Shown here piece after piece: positions 49,047 through 60,627 of a DNA stretch of 64,000 bases. The notes under the pieces were generated by a model. The model saw nothing but the letters and a program-made list of their open reading frames with translations, ran no database searches and was not told the origin of the DNA. Both the position numbers and the translations under genes were made by a program. The stretch covers positions 962,643-1,026,642 of the forward strand of contig JAJEKB010021931.1 in assembly GCA_022393335.1 (NCBI GenBank), read 5' to 3'. Position 1 is the stretch's first letter, and each line of letters opens with the position of its first letter. The stretch comes from Macrotrachela quadricornifera (lineage: Eukaryota > Rotifera > Eurotatoria > Philodinida > Philodinidae).

Positions 49047-50094
49047 ATAAAACAGTGTAGTATTCATTAGGTAATAGTTTCTTTTCTCTTATCGATTTTG
49101 TACATATTTACATGAAACAAATTGTTCTCTTCGTTTGAACTTGATTTCTTTATGTATTCTTTTGGTCATATATACTGATAGTTATATATTCTTCTCTCTT
49201 TTTTTCATCGTGTAAGTTGTATTTTTTTTCTTTATTGTGAACCGAGTTTTTTATATATTTCATTGGCATGCTTGTGATTAATTTTTTTGTGAATCTCTTT
49301 TGTTTCTTTTGCTATAACTACAACGTAGTTTTCGTTGTAACATTTATTAAAAGTCATTATTCGAAAGAAAGAAAGGACGTACAATATATACAATATATAT
49401 AAATAATTTGTCCGTTTATTGGATATTCCTAGCCTCCACAAATGAACCAATCGTATAATTTCAGATAGCAATACAAACGCGCTGCTTACACGTATGTCTA
49501 CACATTATGACATGATGACGACACTGTGTCAAAGTGTGATTGAAATTATATATGTCACTAGTGTGTCATATTGACATGGGTATAGACTAATCCAAAACAG
49601 CGGACGATAGATGGTACATATGTGCACTGTAGATAAAGTCTTCAGTATTGCCACATCAAAACAGTTCGTGCCTGAACTGGTCTTTTGTTCGTGCAATATT
49701 TGATGAAATAAAATTCTACACTATACATCCGCCTAATAATATTTGAAAACTAGATACAGTAGAACAACATACGTATTGCTATTAAAAACCTAACAAAAAA
49801 GACAATAAATCTTTACTAGGTACATAGAATACCTCTTTTTCTGCAAATAACTTACAGAGTTGAATAATAAACGGTAGAATCGGTAACAGGAAACGATTTG
49901 CATAGTGATTAAAAACTAAATACTCTAAGAAATGGATGAACTTTTTCAAAAAGCCCTTATTTTCATGAAAAACCTCCATTTTTATGTTTCTTTTTACAGT
50001 GATTAAACTTTTATTACGGTTTTAAGTATCTACACTCGTACTACTCATATATATCCAAGAAAATTTCTTGTGATTTCAAAGTGCATATTTTATA
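49047..50094. other. Intergenic DNA
   Basis: No recognised coding sequence between the two convergent genes. Poly(A) signals (AATAAA) occur at 49046-49051 for the gene tail at 48730. Confidence 0.4.
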
Positions 50095-51912
50095 TCAGAA
50101 ATACGAGGACCAATCAATTTGTTGCTGGTGATATTGTAAGTTAGAATTAATAAAGTTCAAGACATCGCTTGATTTGGAGGTTACTTGGATTTCAGGGTTG
50201 CCGGCGATATTTTTTGCCCATCGCTTATGATAGTCGACGCTTGTACAATAAACAATAATTGGTAATGATGACCGAATAGAACGACATTGTTTCACGAATT
50301 GTTCGCCTTCATCGCCTCCATTCGTCACAACCACACATTGCATACATGGATCGGACAGCTTACAAGTGAGAATTTCGAGCGCTTCGTGCGAGGTCTCGCT
50401 TCCATAAATGTTACAATCATACTTCTCTTTCATCTGTGCAAAGACAGCACTATTGTTATTGTCGGTAATTTTAACATCACGCCACAGAATAAAACGATGC
50501 ACAGGTCGCAATCCAACAATATATAATGGAAGAATTTGGTCACTGTTCTTAATAACAAATTCTTCGTAAAAATCCTGCTGTGCGTATGTTGGATACCCAC
50601 TTTTATCCACTTTTACATAGTGACTGTCATAATTGACATGCATATCTCTCCCATAGTAGTTTTTATCTTTGATAGAAAGCTGTTTGCCGAGTTTGACAAG
50701 ACTGCATATCAAATATAAAACAGATTTGCCATCCGATTTTGCATAGTCGGCACAATATTTGGGTGAACTGCTGAAATAGATGCCTCGGCCGTACCATCCC
50801 GAATCTGTTTTCCCCAAATATTTGAAATTACTTTGGAAGATAGAATCAAAATTCGACGTTTGTGTTCCATGGAAAAGTATCTTCTCTTCGCCGTGAATCT
50901 TGCATGCTTCTTGTCGTTTAAATAATTTTTCATTATGTACGAGCGACAGATTTTCGATAACATATTCGATTCTTGATAGTTGAAAAGAATGCATAATGCA
51001 AGCAGTCATTTCGCGGCTCTTCTCAGAGAGATATTGCCAAGCTGACGAATCAATAATTGCGGGTCGCTGCATCAGAGTAAGAGCTGCATCAATCTCTTCC
51101 GGTGACAATGAAGTTTCGATCTTATCCATCTTTTTATTCTCGTCAAAATTGGTTATTGTAGCTTTAAGTGTCTCAACTTGCTCTATATTGCCAGATAACT
51201 TTTGTTGTTCTATAAATTCGAAACTCTTGCTTGTTGAAAGAACAATTATCTTCACTTTTTCAGCAATTTTTTTCATTTTTTCATCGGATTTGGAAATATT
51301 AGCTTTGAACTTGATTTCGTATTTTGTGCTTCCCACCTGAGCATTCATAATAAACATATCGTTTTTGTCAACTCCGAGATCAGCAGCCAAGCTATTTAAA
51401 AATTCATTCCAATCGAATTCATTTGGTTTCATAGGCAGAGAAATATGAAGGGAGGGTAGTTCATCGATCACTGTCTTATTAAAGACAGGCATAGAAATTA
51501 ATGATGAGGAGGTCTTTGTTGATTGTGATGCATGTTCAGTAGTTTGTTTAGCTACTGATTGTAAAACTTTCGGCATTATTTGTTCTTGAGTAGGCGACGA
51601 TGCTACTTTGAGCACTTGCTTATAATTGAGTTGTTCTGAAGAGACAAGGAAAAGATTTGTACCGATTTGACTTGACTTTTCGAGTTGATGTACAAATTTT
51701 AATCGAAGTTCGAGCAAAGTCTTATCAGATGTGTTAACTGTATTTAGAAGACCCAAACTTTGTACTGTATCGTTCACATTCAATTCATGTACATCATGTG
51801 TCAGATAATAGTGATCGGGAGGCGCATTGATATTAGCCTTCTTGCACACATCAGCAATCAGCTTTCCAATCTTTGTAGTTTTAAAAGTTTCCACTTGACA
51901 TATTGTCTGCAT
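50095..51912 (-). CDS. PARP-family ADP-ribosyltransferase with ubiquitin-like N-terminus and C-terminal Rossmann-like module
   Basis: Single-exon 605-residue protein. Residues 1-73 look ubiquitin-like (ending LLELRLKF). Residues about 150-232 form an unassigned alpha/beta block, followed by a Lys/Glu-rich linker. Residues about 265-470 are a PARP catalytic domain with a complete H-Y-E set: His-348 in KILFHGT, Tyr-379 in GWYGRGIYFSSS, and Glu-451 in YEEFVIKN. Retention of Glu suits poly- or oligo-ADP-ribosylation of proteins from NAD, though such activity also needs the right loops. Residues about 473-590 form a module (FILWRDVKI.., CVVVTNG, PIIVYCTS.., RWAKNI) that resembles the N-terminal module of the ART-TPR protein at 16557. 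No signal peptide or TM segment, so cytosolic or nuclear. There is no intron, unlike most neighbours. The gene has no frame damage. Confidence 0.82.
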   Translation of the reverse strand: MQTICQVETFKTTKIGKLIADVCKKANINAPPDHYYLTHDVHELNVNDTVQSLGLLNTVNTSDKTLLELRLKFVHQLEKSSQIGTNLFLVSSEQLNYKQVLKVASSPTQEQIMPKVLQSVAKQTTEHASQSTKTSSSLISMPVFNKTVIDELPSLHISLPMKPNEFDWNEFLNSLAADLGVDKNDMFIMNAQVGSTKYEIKFKANISKSDEKMKKIAEKVKIIVLSTSKSFEFIEQQKLSGNIEQVETLKATITNFDENKKMDKIETSLSPEEIDAALTLMQRPAIIDSSAWQYLSEKSREMTACIMHSFQLSRIEYVIENLSLVHNEKLFKRQEACKIHGEEKILFHGTQTSNFDSIFQSNFKYLGKTDSGWYGRGIYFSSSPKYCADYAKSDGKSVLYLICSLVKLGKQLSIKDKNYYGRDMHVNYDSHYVKVDKSGYPTYAQQDFYEEFVIKNSDQILPLYIVGLRPVHRFILWRDVKITDNNNSAVFAQMKEKYDCNIYGSETSHEALEILTCKLSDPCMQCVVVTNGGDEGEQFVKQCRSIRSSLPIIVYCTSVDYHKRWAKNIAGNPEIQVTSKSSDVLNFINSNLQYHQQQIDWSSYF

Positions 51913-52654
51913 CGAACGAATTCGAACTTTAATGAAACATAATCTTGTTGAGTCGACCGTTTCAAGTGATGGATGTGAACCTACAATAGATGTTGATATC
52001 TCGAGAAATCAGTACTCTTCGGATTATATTATCATTGGCGAAGGAATTTTATTGACGTCATCTTAGCAAAACACGAGTCAAACCCATGTAAAATCTTTCT
52101 AAAAATCTGTTTCATGAGTCATGATACTGATCGTTATACTTCTCCCTACTAAGTCAGAAATTTATTTCTGTTCCAAAATGACCCATCAGTCTGAAATATT
52201 TGAACAATATGTGTTCATGCCCTGATAGTTCACAGTAAAACTTTCAGTGCAAAAGATTGAATATTGCAGATTCAATCTCTACAATGGAAATACAAAGTAT
52301 AGGCTGCGTAATAGATATTTCTCTCTCGAATCGAATGATGTAGATTTTGAGTTTGTTTTAGAACATAGCAGGGACTTCTCATTATATGACAGAGCCGGGT
52401 TTTTCATACTAAATTCCCACATTTTCTCAAAAGTGTATTTCATATAAATCGAGAAAAGTAGATCCATTTCTTCGAACAAAAATCATTCAGAGTATAGGTG
52501 TTGACATGGACGTGGCTCTGGCAATGAAAGTGTTTGTCGTGTCAGTTAATACGACTGAGTATGTACAGGCTAAATTATCACTTTTAACGAAGAAAACCAC
52601 CAAATTCAAAATATGAGCTGCTGATATTGTGCTAATAAGTTAGGCTGACATCAA
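51913..52654. other. 5' flank of the PARP gene
   Basis: No recognised gene. A forward frame at 52247-52447 is open but unassigned. Confidence 0.4.
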
Positions 52655-53958
52655 TACTAGCGGAAGTGGTCGATGACGGTTAGAAAAAACACCATATTGC
52701 ACATTCTCTATATCCGAAAACAAGCGTTCTAAGATTTCCGTTCAGCAATTGCTCGTGTGCGTCGGGAAAAGTTGAAATATAAATCCTGTATCATCTATCT
52801 ATGCTTTCACACTTAACTAATGTCATTTTAAAGAATTCTTTCAATAGGCGTTCTGAATCGACATGCTTGTAAAGCTAGTCTTTTAGATCTTGATTTCGAT
52901 TCAAGAAGAAAATAGATGTCGGCTACATCACAAATCAGCTTTTAATTTGGCCCTCAATGTAGTTCTTGTTCTGACTTCATTTTAGCTTCCGCCCTGATTT
53001 TATCTCAATTGACTTTCGACGCAATTTCAATTCCAATTCGATCACGATCTCGTTCCAGATTGTCCCACACCGATCCTTTTCTTTTAGTCGAAAACGGAAC
53101 CTAAACCTCTTCCAGTCTCAGACTCATTGTGTCTATTCCAAAACAATAACTACTGCAGTGTTATTGAGAGATACTTATTACACATCAATCGTGATGGTAT
53201 GTCAAGTAGCAAAATCTTTACGGGAACATACAGATTAACATTTTTAATAGAAAACTCTTTGGTTTCGATTTTAGAGAAAACCCGATCATGATGCTGTTTC
53301 TCTTTTCTGCGAGTAAACCTCACTCCCAATGATGCTTTGTTGAGTTCTATTAAATTCTCTTCAAATTGCTTCATACAAATAAGTCTCTTTGAAAAACGTT
53401 TTTCTTATTATGAAACATTATCGTCAAAGCTTCATCAAATGAATATTATAGACCATTCGAGTATGTGAAAGTCTCATCGATCGAAGAATATATCAAAGTC
53501 TCAGTATCATGAATGTAGAACCTTTCGACCAGATAGAAGCTATTCATCCACAGACAGTGCACAGAGACAGAGAATGTGAAACAGACGATCTCAGACCTGA
53601 GAAAATTTTCCAGAATTTCTGAAAAATTGGTAAAAATTGTGGTATGCCATGATTTGGGTGCAATTTCACGATCCTCATTCGTCATGCCAATCCTCTTTTG
53701 ACCTCCTTCCAGACCTAGCAAAGTATCATGGAAAGTTTGGTGGTGTTGGCTATTAGAAAGATTAAATGATCGAATTATTGCAGTTTGTCAACACGAGGAT
53801 GAAATTTCACCCACCCCCTGTAGTCATGTCAACCTTCTTTCGACCTTCCCATGGACCAAAGAATATTCCATGCAAGACTTGATTGCATTTGCTCGTACCG
53901 TGTTGCAATGCATAGCGAACAAACAGACAGACAGAAATTCCTGTTTATATATATAGAT
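52655..53958 (+). mobile_element. Dispersed repeat, TACTAGCGG..ACAGACAGACA type, copy C (longest)
   Basis: Starts TACTAGCGGAAGTGG and ends GCGAACAAACAGACAGACAG..CTGTTTATATATATAGATT. Inside, a phrase 'ACCTTC..TGGACC.A.GAATATT.CATG.AA..TTG' is repeated at least twice, suggesting internal tandem units of about 140 bp. Shared ends define the family with 5974-6893 and 7240-7669. No transposase or RT frame is seen. Confidence 0.5.
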
Positions 53959-54169
53959 TGCCAATACCCGAAAATTGGAATAACTCAGTCTAAGCACAAT
54001 ATCAACAGCTCATATTTTGAATCTGGTGCGTTTTTTTTGTTGAAAGTGATAATGTAGCCTGAACATACTCAATCGTATTATCTGACATGACAAACACTTC
54101 CATTATTAGGTAATATGCAGTTGCTAATGGTTTATAACATAGTGATCAACAGTATTATGTATTGATGAA

Positions 54170-54980
54170 TTACTTACTTAGACTTTGATCATACAAGCAA
54201 ATATTCTTCTGCGTTAATGAATCAATAACAAATGGAATCTGTTTTTGTTGTGACTCTTTCATCACTTTAGTGGTAACATCATGTAATATCATTTGAATGC
54301 TTTTGTTAGGAGTTGTGATATGTTCTAGAAGACACTTTGTAAATAAACTATTTCGTTGTCCTTCTCGATCATCTGCTGTGGTTCCTGATGCACTAGCAAA
54401 TGCAATCAAAGATCCAACTTTGTTCATTCCTTGCAGATCAACTGATTTAGAATTAGCTAGATGATACTTCTTATAGCAATCTAATAGAAATATTGTTACA
54501 AATGGTTTTCGATCACTTAAATCTTCAAAAATGTGTTTTATCTTAATGGTACGTTGGTTCATATTGGTAGTATCTATGTCAACATTATTTTGTGGTATCA
54601 GATAATATTGATCCTAGAAGTACCACACATCAAAATAAGATGAAAAAATGAAAAGTGAGTTAATGTTAAGAACTCTAGGTACATACCTTCCATTGTATTC
54701 CATATCCAGTAAAATAAAATAAAACTATATCTCCTGATTGTATCGATTCGTCAAAATCAATAAGGGCATGTTTCATCTGAATGCGTGTTAAATGTAATAC
54801 TTTTGTAACAGTAAAACCAATTTTTTCTAGGGCAGATGACATATCATTTGCATCATTTTCTGGGTTAGATAAATTTTTGCCATAGTTATATTTCCCAATG
54901 CCAATGATAAGTGCTAATTTACGTGGTGATTCACCTTTGGTGTCGGTTTCTACTGTAACCATTTTACGAAATAACCTCAA
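54170..54980 (-). CDS. Caspase-like (peptidase C14) protein with substituted catalytic histidine
   Basis: Exon 1 is 54980-54687 and exon 2 is 54613-54170; the intron is 73 nt (GTATGT..TTCTAG, phase 0); 245 residues. The p20-like core starts KLALIIGIGKYNYG and continues through NPENDANDMSSALEKIGFTV. The strand that normally ends in 'FYF-GHG' reads VLFYFTGYGIQW, so the catalytic His is Tyr. The Cys strand is intact (TIFLLDCYKK), followed by GSLIAFASASG and NSLFTKCLLEHI, which match metacaspase/paracaspase-type C14 domains. Loss of His from the Cys-His dyad predicts a protease-dead pseudo-enzyme that may act as a scaffold or regulator. There is no death domain or CARD. A second ATG at 54962 could be the start. 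CTAAGTAAGT at the stop codon could also be a donor for a further exon. The gene is otherwise intact. Confidence 0.72.
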
Positions 54981-57900
54981 TCTGAAAAAAACGTATATAT
55001 ATGGTATCAGTTGATGTATTTAGATGTAGTATAGATATGAAACACGATGCAACTACATATTAGTTGCAAGTGGTTCAAACCACATATATAAAGCTACTAA
55101 AAATTTTGAGATTTGTTCGAATTCTTTCTTTTACTTCTGTTGATTGTCTAAATGGATGTTTTGATGCAGAACTAAATGCTTTATGAGTTAGGATTACTTT
55201 CAAACATGTTTGTTGAACAAAAGATGCTTGTTACTAGTCAATTGCTAATTTTCTAAGTGCTTCTACAATGTTTTCCTTTTTTGAAGTCGCTCACTGACTT
55301 AAGTCGGTTTCTGAAATACTGCGTCGGACAACGTTGCTTCGAAGATTATACATTGATAAACACTTACACCTTTTGGTCAAATTTAGTTTTTCAAATCACT
55401 ACAGAGACGTTTCTAGAACAAATGTGTAACCAGGTTTTAGTATAATCAGCTTAGCTTTAGAATAGTTCCAACATCAGTGGTTATATATATATGCTAAATT
55501 TTTTTTATAATACTATTTGAAACAGCGAGTATTTGGGTCGCACCCAGCTCGTTTCGCACAAAGTCACTATATCTATGTTTAAATTACTTGACGTTAGAAC
55601 TTCACATAATTCTGATGAGTGATTACGCGTTGTAGTCAATGTTTTTATAAGAAATTGAGGTTTGTAAAATGTTGAAATATCGAAATGGAGTGACAAAGTA
55701 CAGCATGATGAGAAAGTTGGATTTGATACGCTTTTAGTCTATCGAATTACTTTTACTTCTCCCCGAAATATTCTTAAGTAGGAGCTAAGCGAAATGTCCA
55801 TCGAAGGATATACGAAGCATTGCATATGACTAAATACAATTGATCATGTTTTACGATGTAAGATAAAGAGAGTATTCCGGAACCCGGACAGCTCTTCTGT
55901 TCTTGGTGGCAATACATCATCACGTGCATGTCACGACCGGAGCCTAAAACTTCTACAGAATGATAAAGCGCATATGTAGCTGAATGTGCACGTTGCTCCT
56001 TCACTTATCTTTCGAAAATACATCCTATTGCGCGATTTTGAACGTTGTGGAATCAACTTTCCTGCTTCTGCGAATCCAATTCCTGGGAGTAAGAATTGAT
56101 ATGTGCGTTATTATTCTCAAGAATCGAACAAAAATGGATCACGTCATATCGAGAGATACTAGTGAAGGTAGTACTTTAGAATGATTTAGGAGAATAAACA
56201 TGAATGATTCATTTATCTTTATGTTTTATCATACAGGATTAATAAAGATAAAGTATCACCTCCAGTGCTAGTTTTCTGTCGGGTTCTTTAAAATAAGAAT
56301 CTTGAATACATTTGATTTCCGGTTCTTAAGAACCCAGAACACGTAACACCCTGCTAGCGGTACCTTCAAAACTGTCTGGATAATAGAAAATGCGCAAAAA
56401 TACTATCTGAAGTGTGTTCGCATTCTCTGGGGAACAAAATCAAGAAATGAGAACTCTAACACTGATAGAGTCGGTAAGTGTTGCGTAAAAACCATTGCTT
56501 TATTACCTGAAAGGTTCTGTGTTAGCTTCTTATAACGCGTGACACAACGGGTGTGTGTTTTATCTGATTGCTTATAACGTGAGGCTCTCATGTATGTGCC
56601 AGCTTGTGCTGCCTCCATGGCGATCGTCATGTGAAAAGAGAAACATATTCAGAATACGAGTGGGTTAGTTTGATGTTTTTCACTTAGTTTCTGTCTACCT
56701 AGATCGAGCAATCTAATCATCGAACTTTACAGGATTCTATGGGGATTCTGTAGGTAAACTACATATTACCTACAGTATTAACCTTTTATCGATGGTCCTT
56801 TAAAGTTAGTAGGTTATATATTTATCTAAATAAATAACTACTGTTTCATTTTGACGTTGAAATCGACCTAAAATAGATTCAAAAATATATATTTTTCTAA
56901 TAAAATACTTACTGTATCATTTGGATCCCTATATATACCTAAAATGAATGAAAAAAAGAATTATTTTATTCATAAAATAGTTACTATATCATTCGGATGT
57001 TCAATTGGGCCTAAAAGAAATGTAAAAAAAATTTCTTTAAATAAATACTTAATCCTGTGTTTGGATGGCCAAGCAGACCTCTCGACATGAATATGGTCCG
57101 ATAGTGCTGGATCCGATGGGATGATTTCAACCTGGATTATATTACATGTGCTTCCACCAGCAAACTACAGAATTATTACCGAGACATATGCCTGTCTGTC
57201 TACCGATGTACCTGTCTACTGAGGTTTCATTATTTATTTGCGTTGTTGTCATTTGCTTGTGATCTATTTTTTTATTTCGTTTTTCTTAGTTTTCTATTGT
57301 TATTACTATTACTTTTTTTGTTGTGTAATCATTGATTTACTTGAGAGAGCTTGTCAGTGTAGCCCCTTTGGGGCCAAAATATGGAACTCATATATCTTTC
57401 CGCTCTTAATTATAGTAATACGAAATATATATAGTGAATAGCATCTAACAAGCGATAATTGTTTGTACATTCTAAAGAGATTTTTTTCGTTTATTATCTT
57501 CCATAGGTGCTTTGCTTTTATTGTCTTGTTGCTACTTGCTCTTTATTTATGTTTTCTTTTGTTTTCCTTAACCTTTTAATTAATTAATTCATTAATTAGA
57601 AAAATATTTGTTTTTTCTTGAAAACTAATTAATAATTAGCGAAAAATTATTAGTTTTTAACTAACTCTTGAAGAAATCGCTTATTATTCTACCTGTCATA
57701 CTATATTTTAATGCGAAGGGATAGTTTTCCTGTTATTAACATCTAAAAACCATTAATCAAAGTTATTCATTACTTATTGTTAATTATAATAAGTTGTTAA
57801 AATTTGTCATTAATAATTTGGGAAAAGAGATCTTGGTACAACTGAAAGAGAGAGAAAGAAGTTTGCAACTAATTTCAATAATGCGCCTCTCAGTAACCAA

Positions 57901-58712
57901 AGGCGACTGTCAGTAATATGGAGCCTGCTTGTAGGGGGCACAGTGGCCAGGAAAAGGGTTACAGAAGCAATTCCCAGTTGCCAAACGGCTTTTGAATCGA
58001 GACTATATGCGTTATGTAAGCCTTAATGAGCAATGAACATCCTGAAAAGAGTTTGTACTTTTATACTTTCATCCTCACCCCTCACCCTCAGTTTTGTAGC
58101 TTGTGTCTAAAAGTTGTTGCAAACCTATAACGACTAACGTGAGATATGTCATAAACAGTTAGTGGAACCCGACACTCTCTATGTGATGTCCTTTGAAGAG
58201 TATACAGAACCATCGCACGACAATGCTTGAAAGGTTAATGATGCCAAACTTGGACAGCCATTAGTGTTTTATCGGTTATCCCTATGGAACACACTTGCGA
58301 ACTTATATGTTCATCCATAGGACGGTTCTTCAAGATGTCTAAATATCTCATAGGGTAAGCGATAATAACTTATAAGTATCCTCATAGGATAGACGATCAG
58401 GACTTATAGATACTCTGTAAGATAATCCATGATAACTTATGGTTATCCAAGAGATAGTGTGTATATAAAACAAAACCGATACTTTCTTTTTTTAAATGTA
58501 TAACAAATCTTTCTCTATCACAAATGTGTCTTTAAAGAAGAGGTATAGTAATAAGTACCCTTTACGATAAAAAGTAACGAAACATTCAAACAAGTTGGTT
58601 GGCAGTGGAGTATACCGATTGAACAGAATTTTGATAGTACATATGCAACAGCAGTTTAACTGCTTTCATATAGTACCGTTCGTTAACTCTTTCAGGTCGA
58701 GATTACCGGGCT
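54981..58712. other. Intergenic DNA with scattered unassigned fragments
   Basis: No confident gene over 3.7 kb. A complement frame at 56004-55774 contains GSGRDMHV and YIVKHDQLYLV, faintly like the PARP gene's YYGRDMHV and FVIKNSDQILPLY, but is too short to assign. 57590-57680 is rich in TTAATTAA. Confidence 0.35.
58347..58448. repeat. Three imperfect 34-bp tandem repeats
   Basis: Units at 58347-58380, 58381-58414 and 58415-58448 share CTCATAGGRTA-ACGAT--NGACTTATARRTATC. Units 1 and 2 differ at several sites, and unit 3 is more diverged. Confidence 0.6.
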
Positions 58713-59244
58713 GGTCATAATGAATGAGTCTCTCAGGATTTTATATGTATTTCATTCGTATTACAGTGTTTAAGAAAAATGTTTTAGCAACAGATTTCTC
58801 ATCAAATTCTCTTCAAAACGTAGGTATATTTATTATTTTAAACAATCTCCATTATTTTGCGACATATGATACAATCGATTCGTTCATAAACTACAGGCTA
58901 TTAGTCAAACACGCTCCAAGCTACCTCAAGCCACCATAACTGCCAATAAGTTCGAAGATGTTAGCAATCGAAAGAGTGCGAAATTCCACCTTCTATTAAT
59001 TGCTAACATCTTCGAAGTTACCAATAACTGGGATGGCTTGAAGCGTGGTTGACTAATATCCTGTAGTTCTTGAACGAATCGATTATATCGTATGTCGCAA
59101 AATAATGGAGATTGTTTAAAATAATAAATATACCTACGTTTTGAAGAGAATTTGATGAGAAATCTATTACTAAGAAATTTTTCTTAAACACTGTAATACG
59201 AATGAAATACATGAAAAATTTTGAGAGGCTCATTCATTATGACT
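58713..59244. mobile_element. Foldback element, AATGAATGAG family, member 2
   Basis: GGTCATAATGAATGAGTCTC..CATTCGTATTACAGTGTTTA on the left is complementary to the right arm ending in TGAGAGGCTCATTCATTATGAC. Arms are about 220 bp and highly similar, so both ends encode the same 71-codon open frame starting MSLS. The spacer holds a second hairpin: TTCGAAGATGTTAGCAAT near 58951 against ATTGCTAACATCTTCGAA near 59000. Confidence 0.85.
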
Positions 59245-59265
59245 AATCCAGTATCATGAATTAAG

Positions 59266-59490
59266 AATATCATTGATTCACTCAAAACTCCGCATAGAAT
59301 CATCAAGTCTTTTTTAAATTTTAACCTCAGTAAGGAAATCAACACTTTTATCGGTATCATGAAATATATCGACAATCTTGCCAATGCATTTCACTCCGGT
59401 GATGAAATTCTTCTCAAGCTGAGCATTGGAGTCGTCATTGTCTGCCTTCAACTAGAGGAAAAAATAGTTTTGTATAAAACCTCGTTTTGA
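59266..59490 (+). pseudogene. Coding-like relic, unassigned
   Basis: A 75-codon forward frame reads SLKTPHRIIKSFLNFNLSKE..KYIDNLANAFHSGDEILLKL and ends in a stop after CLQLEEKIVLYKTSF. It is protein-like and amphipathic, with no Met start and no partner exons. It may belong to the same decayed gene as the RhoGAP-like pieces downstream. Confidence 0.25.
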
Positions 59491-60399
59491 AAGGTTCGAT
59501 ACTACTGCAGTCGCCATTACATTTGTTATGATTGCTTATGGTAAATGAGTTTGGTGTTAATCTCATGACAACAATGAATAGATTGGCGTTGTTTGCCTAT
59601 GCGATCATCCTCTTTCTTCATCAACATTTGCTTTCATTATCACTCACGAGGTCGATTCAAGTTCTTCTGTAGTGCTTTATTTGAAATAGTGGACGAATGA
59701 AAAAATACATGCATTCAAAAGAAAGAACGCGTAAAAAATGCCACATAAGTGTCTTGGGTTCTTTCAATATTCCTCGATTTTGTTTTATTGCTTAAAAGTA
59801 AGGCTAACATATTTTATACACATTGATGAAACCCACTACATTGTCAGAGAACAACGAAAGTCTTTTATTCTTCTTTTATCGCTTATCATCGATGAGATTT
59901 CTTTACATTATATTCATCAATGATAAATTCTGCATCCTTATGCAAATAGCAATTTACTTCAAGAGAAAAATTAGCATATTCCTAGAAGCTCAGAGTTCAG
60001 TTCAGGATCCATTGCTATGAAATCAGGTACCCTCAGTAAGTTAGCTTAAAAAGAAAGAAAAATAGCAGTAAACACTAGGTGTGTGACAGCTCATATCCAA
60101 CGACCTAACATTAAGCTGAGTAAAAGTATACATGAATGTTTGGATGTTATTTATGCTCTTACAACTTGCAGCCATGAAGCATGTGATTATGCTTGTTTTA
60201 TTTGTGTCTTAATGACTAGGATAACGATTTCAAGCACAATATACGTAGCAAAGCCATCAAATGCAACTATAACAATTCGATAAGCAGCAGCTGTAAGCTT
60301 TTGTGCAAGATGGCTGTTGATGTTCATCTGTGTTTTTATCATTCATTCGAATGATTAAAGTTTTCAATTATTTTCTGGATAATTGATTATGCCTTAAAT

Positions 60400-60627
60400 A
60401 TGTCACTAGAATTAGAATTACAAAAGATGCTCTGTTTTTATTTAGTCCTTTCCAGCCTTCAAGACAAAGTCAAAGCTAATCATCAGGATCTTCATAAGAG
60501 AAGTAAGGAAGATTTAGCAACGATCTTTATCCGTCCCTGCTTGACCCAGTCAACCATGCTCATGTCTTCGGACAACCTTCAAGAAATTTTCAGAATTATA
60601 AATCTCAAGAACCCTTTATATCAGATT
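60400..60627 (+). pseudogene. RhoGAP-like fragment
   Basis: A forward frame of 76 codons ends in HQDLHKRSKEDLATIFIRPC, which resembles the 'NkM---nLA-iF-Pcl' helix of RhoGAP domains, with an upstream helix MLCFYLVLSSLQDKVKANHQ. The arginine-finger part is absent. Assignment by motif only. Confidence 0.3.

Noticed and set aside
55774..56004. Minus-strand frame with GRDMHV, possibly a PARP fragment
   Set aside because: The resemblance to the PARP gene is limited to a few residues; the HG and GxY motifs are absent. Left unassigned.
58713..59233. Two 71-codon frames starting MSLS in opposite strands
   Set aside because: They are the two arms of the foldback element; not genes.
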